DNA of 64,000 nucleotides from Rhynochetos jubatus (Eukaryota; Chordata; Aves; Eurypygiformes; Rhynochetidae). A program made the translations under genes and the position numbers. The notes beneath the pieces were generated by a model. The model saw only the letters and a program-made list of their open reading frames with translations. It was not told the origin of the DNA and did not search any database. Positions 58,761-64,000 of this stretch are shown in pieces (positions within the stretch are counted from its first letter, which is position 1; the number at the start of each line of letters is the position of its first letter). The stretch lies in the NCBI GenBank assembly GCA_027574665.1, contig CM050654.1:26679722-26743721 (forward strand), given 5' to 3'.

Positions 58761-61700
58761 GAGAGCCACGAAGTCATGACAGACAGGACGCATGTCCCAG
58801 CGCAGGGAAGGTGACCAAAGCGAAGGCGTCAGTGAGAAGCGTGTTCCCAGCTATCAGCATCACAGTCCCGAGCGGTGACATCCAATTGGGACCGAATACG
58901 GGACCATGACTGGTGTTTTCCATCTGGAAAAAAAAAGAGAGATAACCGGCAAAACTCATGGAAGAAGCTCTATCCCAGCAGCTCCGTCGGTGAAACAACC
59001 CGTAGGAGATAACAGCGTGGGCTGGGTCTGAGGACACCGGAGGGGATGCCCTTGGAAACCTTCCCTTGCCTGGCTACAGCAGAGGGTCCTCGCCAGCCCC
59101 CATGCTTCTCCCAAAACCTGCCAGCTGCCTGGCAACTTGCTGGGGGTGCGGGGGGGCTTGGTCCCGAGCCCTCCCGTCCCCGGGGAGGCCAGACGTGTGC
59201 TGACGGCTCCGTTGCTGACCCAGAGCCCGGCGCCGGTCACAGGTGAGCTGCTGTGAGTCAACCCGGAGAGGGGGGGTCACGGCATTTCTCCACTTCCCCG
59301 GGGGTGCTTGTGGCCCCCAGCCCGCGGGGAGGTGTGGGGGCTCCTGCCGCCCCATTCCTGGGGAAGGCAGACGCTCCCCAGGAGCCTCCCGGGAGGATGC
59401 AGAAGGTCGCATCCTCTCCTGTCTTCCCCTTTTCCCTCCCATCACTACTCCTCTTTGGCAGTTTTCCCCTGCGGCCCATCACATGTTACCTTAAAACAAA
59501 AAAACCCAAAACAGAAGGGAAAGAAAAACGTTGTAATAATAATAATAGTGATAATAATAGCGGATGCTGGCACAGGTGGGTTCCCTGTGCGAAGCAGCGG
59601 ACCGTGGCTACCCCTATCTCGCTCTTCGGAGACGCGCAAGCGGTTTTTAAATTGCATGGACGTTCAAGTTGCACGAAAGGCGAATGACTACAAGTAACTC
59701 AGGCGCTTTGTTCTCCTTTTATTTTGGAGGCCACGTTAAAAAAAACCAAAAACAAACGAAAAAGAAGGAAGGAAAAAAAAAAAAGAAAATAGGAAAGGAC
59801 CTGCAGTCGCTGGGCGGCTTTGGCTCGGTGGGGAGGTAACGGGTCCTCCGAGAGCCACCCTGCTCGGCACGTGCGTAACCCCAAAACCGGCTGGCTGGAG
59901 GGTTGCGCCCCCCCCCAGACGCACCGTAGTTTTGCAGTGGCTTCGGTGCCCCGTCGGCTTTGGGAGGTGAGGGAGGGCCAGCCGGGGCGGTGAAGGGGTG
60001 CAAAGGGCCCCTGTGCCACTGCGGCAGGTGTGGGATTGTGGTTGGGGGGCAGCAGGTGGAGGTCCCAGCCCTGCAGTGCCAGTGGGGGCAGGGTTGGGGC
60101 AGAGCATGCTTTGTTCACACGTGCAGGTTTGGGGTTGTGGGGGGATGGTCATTGCTGAGTCCTCTGCTCAAATATCCCCCTGAGAGCCTTTTGGGAGAAG
60201 ATTTTGGTGTAAAGTGGCCCAGATGATAGTTTATTTGGGGCAAAAATTAGAAACATAGCACTGCAGCCCCCCCGGAAAGCTCGCCTCCCTTGGACTGCCT
60301 TTGCCTTGATAGCTATAATATATATATACAAGCTATACTGACGAAATACTGTAAGCTAACGAAATTTTCAGGAGGAGAAAAAGGTTAAATTTACACTCCG
60401 AAAATATTTATTTTTGCCATATTGCTTTCCGCACATCATATCTCCCCCATTATATCTGCCCCCCCCCCTCCCCTTTCCCCTGCCCCGGGGAAGCACCTGC
60501 ACGTTAAAAGAAAATCCAGAGCAAGGATAAATCCGGATGGGGGAAGAGGCGCGGGGGTCCCCCCCCGTGTCGGGGCGGCACGCGTGTGACCGGTGTGCGT
60601 GCGCGCGCGTGGGTGCGCGGAGGGGGCCGGAGGCTGTACCGATGTACCGAAGCGAGCGCGATAGGATGCGTAGAGAGGAGTTGGTTGCGAGACGGAGGTG
60701 GGACGGGGGGGTCCGGGGAGGCATTCCCACTCCCTGGTTCCCTGGCCGCATGGATGCGGAGACCTTTTTTGTTTTTGATGTTTTCAAAAAGCGATTCCCT
60801 CCTTCTGCGAAATTCAAGTGAGGTGGGAGACGATCTCACCCGTAATCTCCTCACCCTGCCGTTCACCGATTAGAGGAAACACTGTGTTTATAGATATATA
60901 AAGATATATTTTTGAAAGCCTCTATTTTTCAGACTTGGTTTTCTCACTGCTAAGAAAAGAGATGATAATAATGTAATTTTATTTTAATCTGCTGCCTCAG
61001 AAACCGGTGCTTAAAACTCCCATGCCTTCTTTTTTTCTCCCCATACAACCGAAGCAGATCTAAGCACCCCAGAGATGTCGCGCGGAAGCCGACCCCAGCA
61101 GATACCTGCCGAGAGCATCACGCCTGCTTCAGGCTTCCCCACTAACCCACTAGCTGAAAGGTTTAGACCGTATCCAGATCTCGAACACTAACAAAATCGT
61201 CCGATGATTATATTATTTTTTTAACACAGAGCTAATCACCTTCCAATGATGTAGCCGGGTGTTTGTCAGCTCCTTTTAAAGGCACTTTTTTTTCCCCCAC
61301 CTTTTATCTCCTTTTTTAAGTTACATTCTTGGGTGTAACTACCCTTTCTGTCCCCGGGAGAGACCGTCAGCCGGCGCTGAGGATCGCCCAGGTCCTTGGG
61401 GCTGGCGGGGACCTAGTGTTGTTATTTTTTCCTTACGAAAGGGACAGAAAAGACTCTTATTATTTTTTTCTTTGGTTTTTAAATGCAGTCATGGTATTTG
61501 AGATCCGAGCTTGCGCAAGTTGAACCCAGCATATGTTTCGTTGTAATCACACTGCCATTGTCAGCAGCTGGATGGTATCTCTCTCTCTCACACACACACA
61601 AACACATCCCTCCTTCCTGCACAAAGAACTGCATATATTCTTGCCAAAGATATCCTTAAAAAACGCACTTTTCCCCATATATATATATATATTTTTTTTG

Positions 61701-62878
61701 CGTGTGTAAATTTATTGTACGTGCCCTTTTTGTGTCAGTTTGTTCTTCAGAGAAGCTCCTTCCCACCCATCCTCCCTTTGCTGTCGATGCTGCTGGCTGT
61801 TGGGAAAAGCTCCTGGGTGGGGGGGTCATTTGCTGCCTGTCCCAAACGGTAGTGCTTACAATGTTAAAATGTGGGGTTCCCTCCGGCTCTGCCCCCTCCC
61901 GGGAGGTGTTTTGAGGGACAGTCTGTGTCATCACCTGCTGATGAGATGCGTCCATCTCACGGTCTTTGCCAGCCCCCCCCATCGCCAGTGGAGGTGGGGG
62001 TCTCACGGGTTTCAGCAGGTAAATTAAACGGGGTTTGGGGTTGTTCTGGATGTATCGTTTGCTGGCTGCCCCTGGTCAAACCACACATGGAAAAACAAAC
62101 CAGGTAGGGAGAAAAACCCAACCCAGCCTCCGGGCATTGATTTTTTCCAGTGAGTTCAACTACCTGAACCGAAGCACAAAATAAATCCCCACCCAGCAGG
62201 TCGGGCGGGTAAAGAAACCAGTTGCCCCAAAAACCCCAGACAGCAGCATCAACAAGAGGCAACCCTTCCCGTTGGAGCAGGCAGGCGGATCAGACAGCAA
62301 AGGAGCCCGCAGGGGCTTGTTTCATTTCGTTCGTTTGTTTTGCAAATTGCGAGGTTGGTTTGGGGTTGCTCTTTTTTTTTTTTCCTTTTCCTTAAAAAGG
62401 AAAAAAAAATTAAAAAAAAAAAAAAAAAGGAAGCAACCCGACGTTTCTGTTGGCGGATCCCGTGCCGCCGTGTGATGTGTGGGGTTTTTTTGTTGTTGTT
62501 GTCTTTGTTACTTTGGGAACGTTACAGATTTATTTGCTAATCAGTGTTAATGAACAGTTTCAAACTTTTAGACTCGCCCGTTTCTGTGTATTTATATAGA
62601 TGGAAAAAAACCCCCGTTATATTTTGTATCCTCGTGCCCGAAATGTTGTCTCGCGTGTATGACTTCGGTCGCACCATGTCCATGTGTGAATGTGACTCCG
62701 CTGTTGTCTTCCCGTTGTACAGATGTCGGATTCTTTGCAGTTCATTGTATGGCTTTATAAAGTGGTAAACAAACAAACAAACGAAAAAATCAGTTATATA
62801 AAATATACTGTTGCTTGGAATGCCAGCTTCGTGTCTGGATCGCTGGAAATGTTATCTTGAAATTTAAGGGAGCGCAGT

Positions 62879-62884
62879 AATAAA
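62879..62884 (+). terminator. TNS1: Polyadenylation signal AATAAA of TNS1
   Basis: AATAAA followed by GCTCTGTTCTTTTTGCACA, a plausible cleavage region, and then by G/U-containing sequence (GGTGGGTGCTCAGTTTTC). It is the last good signal before sequence composition returns to GC-rich intergenic type. Confidence 0.8.
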
Positions 62885-62905
62885 TGCTCTGTTCTTTTTG
62901 CACAG

Positions 62906-64000
62906 GGAAAAAAAACCCCAAACCCTAAAACCCGGTGGGTGCTCAGTTTTCTCCGGGCTGCCGTTCCCCCCTCAAGTTCCTCGACGGCAGACTGGGGCCC
63001 CCGGACAGACGCCGGGCGGTGGGCGTGGGAAGAAGGAGGGGTTGTGCTGCTGCTTGTCAGCCTCCAGCCGCAGCTTGTGTTCACCAGATGCTCGCTAACC
63101 AGGCAGCCCCCAAACTTCCTACATGGCTCCAGCCCCGGCTTTTGTTTACCAGGAGGAATCTCTCCGACTTGCCCTGCGGGCACTGGGTGCTCTACAGATC
63201 CCGCTGCTTTCTCCCAGGTTGCCTTTAGGTACCATCTGTCCAGCCCTGCACATCCCCTTTGGGTCCCTCTCCCACAGAGGAGCAGGATGGGGTGATGCTG
63301 GTACAGGGTCTTGTGCCTTTGCAAAGGTCTGCTCCCATTAAATCCCAGTCCCTGCCCCTTTCAGAGCCATCCTGCTCCCCCGTGCCTGGCATAACTCCCC
63401 CCAGAGTCTCAGGCCTGGCTTTTCCAGTGTTTGCGGAGCAATTCCCAGCATCCTTCGGAGCCCTCGGCCCCCAGCTCTCTGGCTCTGCTCCTTCTCCTCC
63501 TTGCTGAGTTGGTGGCCAAGACCTGGCCCCCGGGATGGATTGAGTTTAATTATACAAGAAATATCAGCCAGAGCAGCGGCAGTTTCTCTGGCGCCAGCGC
63601 TGCTGCGGCTCAGAGGCTCAGAGCTTCTCCCGGGAGCCGGCAGCACTAAAAATACCTCCTGCCTTTCTCCAAAATAGCTGCAGGGCGAGGGGCGGATTGA
63701 GGGGGCTGCTTGCGCGGGGACCCCATGCTGTGGGGCTTGTGCTGGGAGGTGAAGGCAAGAGGGGTAAAAAAAGGAAAGGGGAGGAGATGGGATGGTTTCT
63801 GGCCCCCCAGAAATAGCTGTGGGTGGGCACACGCGCGACGTGATCTCCAAGCCAGGAGGTACCTGGCGTCTGCCAGCCTTGGCCTCGGCTGTCCCCTGTC
63901 CACCCGCTGGCAAGACGGGACCTGCAGACTCCTCTCTCTATCCGACACAGCGGGGATGGTATTTCCTTGCCAGCTGCTCTTGGTGGTGTTTCTTCCCTGG
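62906..64000. other. Intergenic sequence downstream of TNS1
   Basis: GC-rich sequence with no recognised exon, repeat or RNA gene. A short segment near 63540-63600 (TTTAATTATACAAGAAATAT) is AT-rich and could be a conserved element, but nothing can be assigned. Confidence 0.6.

Larger units (their letters stand above)
58537..62905 (+). other. TNS1: TNS1 3' untranslated region (about 4.4 kb)
   Basis: From the stop to shortly after the polyadenylation signal at 62879. It begins with a C/A-rich, G-poor patch (58663-58760). It also contains (ATA)n-type runs near 59534-59560, a GCGC/GTGC tract near 60593-60620, AT dinucleotide runs at about 60315-60330 and 61677-61692, a CTCT/CACA run at about 61577-61602, and U-rich and A-rich stretches. 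The last 350 bases before the signal are AT-rich and look conserved in style. The cleavage site is inferred. Confidence 0.85.

Noticed and set aside
1..64000. Search for CRISPR arrays, tRNA, rRNA, operons and phage-like features
   Set aside because: The window is eukaryotic intron-exon DNA. The tandem repeats seen are minisatellites or microsatellites without spacers, and no tRNA-like fold or rRNA sequence was recognised.

Overview
The window carries a single recognisable gene on the + strand, tensin-1 (TNS1), from its N-terminal C1 zinc-finger exons to its stop codon, 3' untranslated region and polyadenylation signal. I rebuilt 35 coding exons by hand from GT-AG splice signals, reading-frame continuity and the known order of tensin domains. 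All junctions are in phase. The model starting at the ATG at 9947 encodes 1,805 residues with all exons except the 40558 cassette. It encodes 1,754 residues if the 47527 cassette is also skipped and the shorter of two donors is used at 44727/44790. Residue numbers in the entries follow the 1,805-residue model.

Organism: a vertebrate, most likely a bird. The protein is a tensin-1 with features I associate with avian rather than mammalian tensin, from memory. The introns are short for TNS1, the sequence is GC-rich with many G and C runs, and no recent mammalian-type interspersed repeats are visible. The species is not determined.

Layout. 1-1687: GC-rich sequence dominated by degenerate CA/TG repeats that carry ACGCGT. 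1688-2944: two exons for most of a C1 domain, belonging to a longer transcript whose first exon lies outside the window. 9100-9973: CpG-rich promoter and alternative first exon (residues MDFGSVMNQ). 17343-22265: three small N-terminal linker exons shared by both transcripts. 22600-27798: PTEN-like phosphatase and C2 region. 36451-38148: one large exon for most of the disordered middle. 40558-51450: small exons, several of them likely cassettes, all in phase 1 and with lengths that are multiples of three. 52078-52946: second large disordered exon. 54299-56315: SH2 domain. 56407-58536: PTB domain and stop. 58537 to about 62905: 3' UTR. The last 1.1 kb is intergenic with no recognisable gene.

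Tensin-1 sits at focal and fibrillar adhesions. It links actin to integrin beta tails through its PTB domain and to phosphotyrosine proteins through its SH2 domain. The most notable points are: a C1 domain that is completed only when its exons splice over about 14 kb to a shared exon; a start-stop uORF just before the alternative ATG; an exact 29-bp-period array of CCAAT motifs in the intron behind the promoter; and a 14-base motif scattered about a dozen times through the introns. I found no minus-strand gene, tRNA, rRNA, CRISPR array or intact mobile element.
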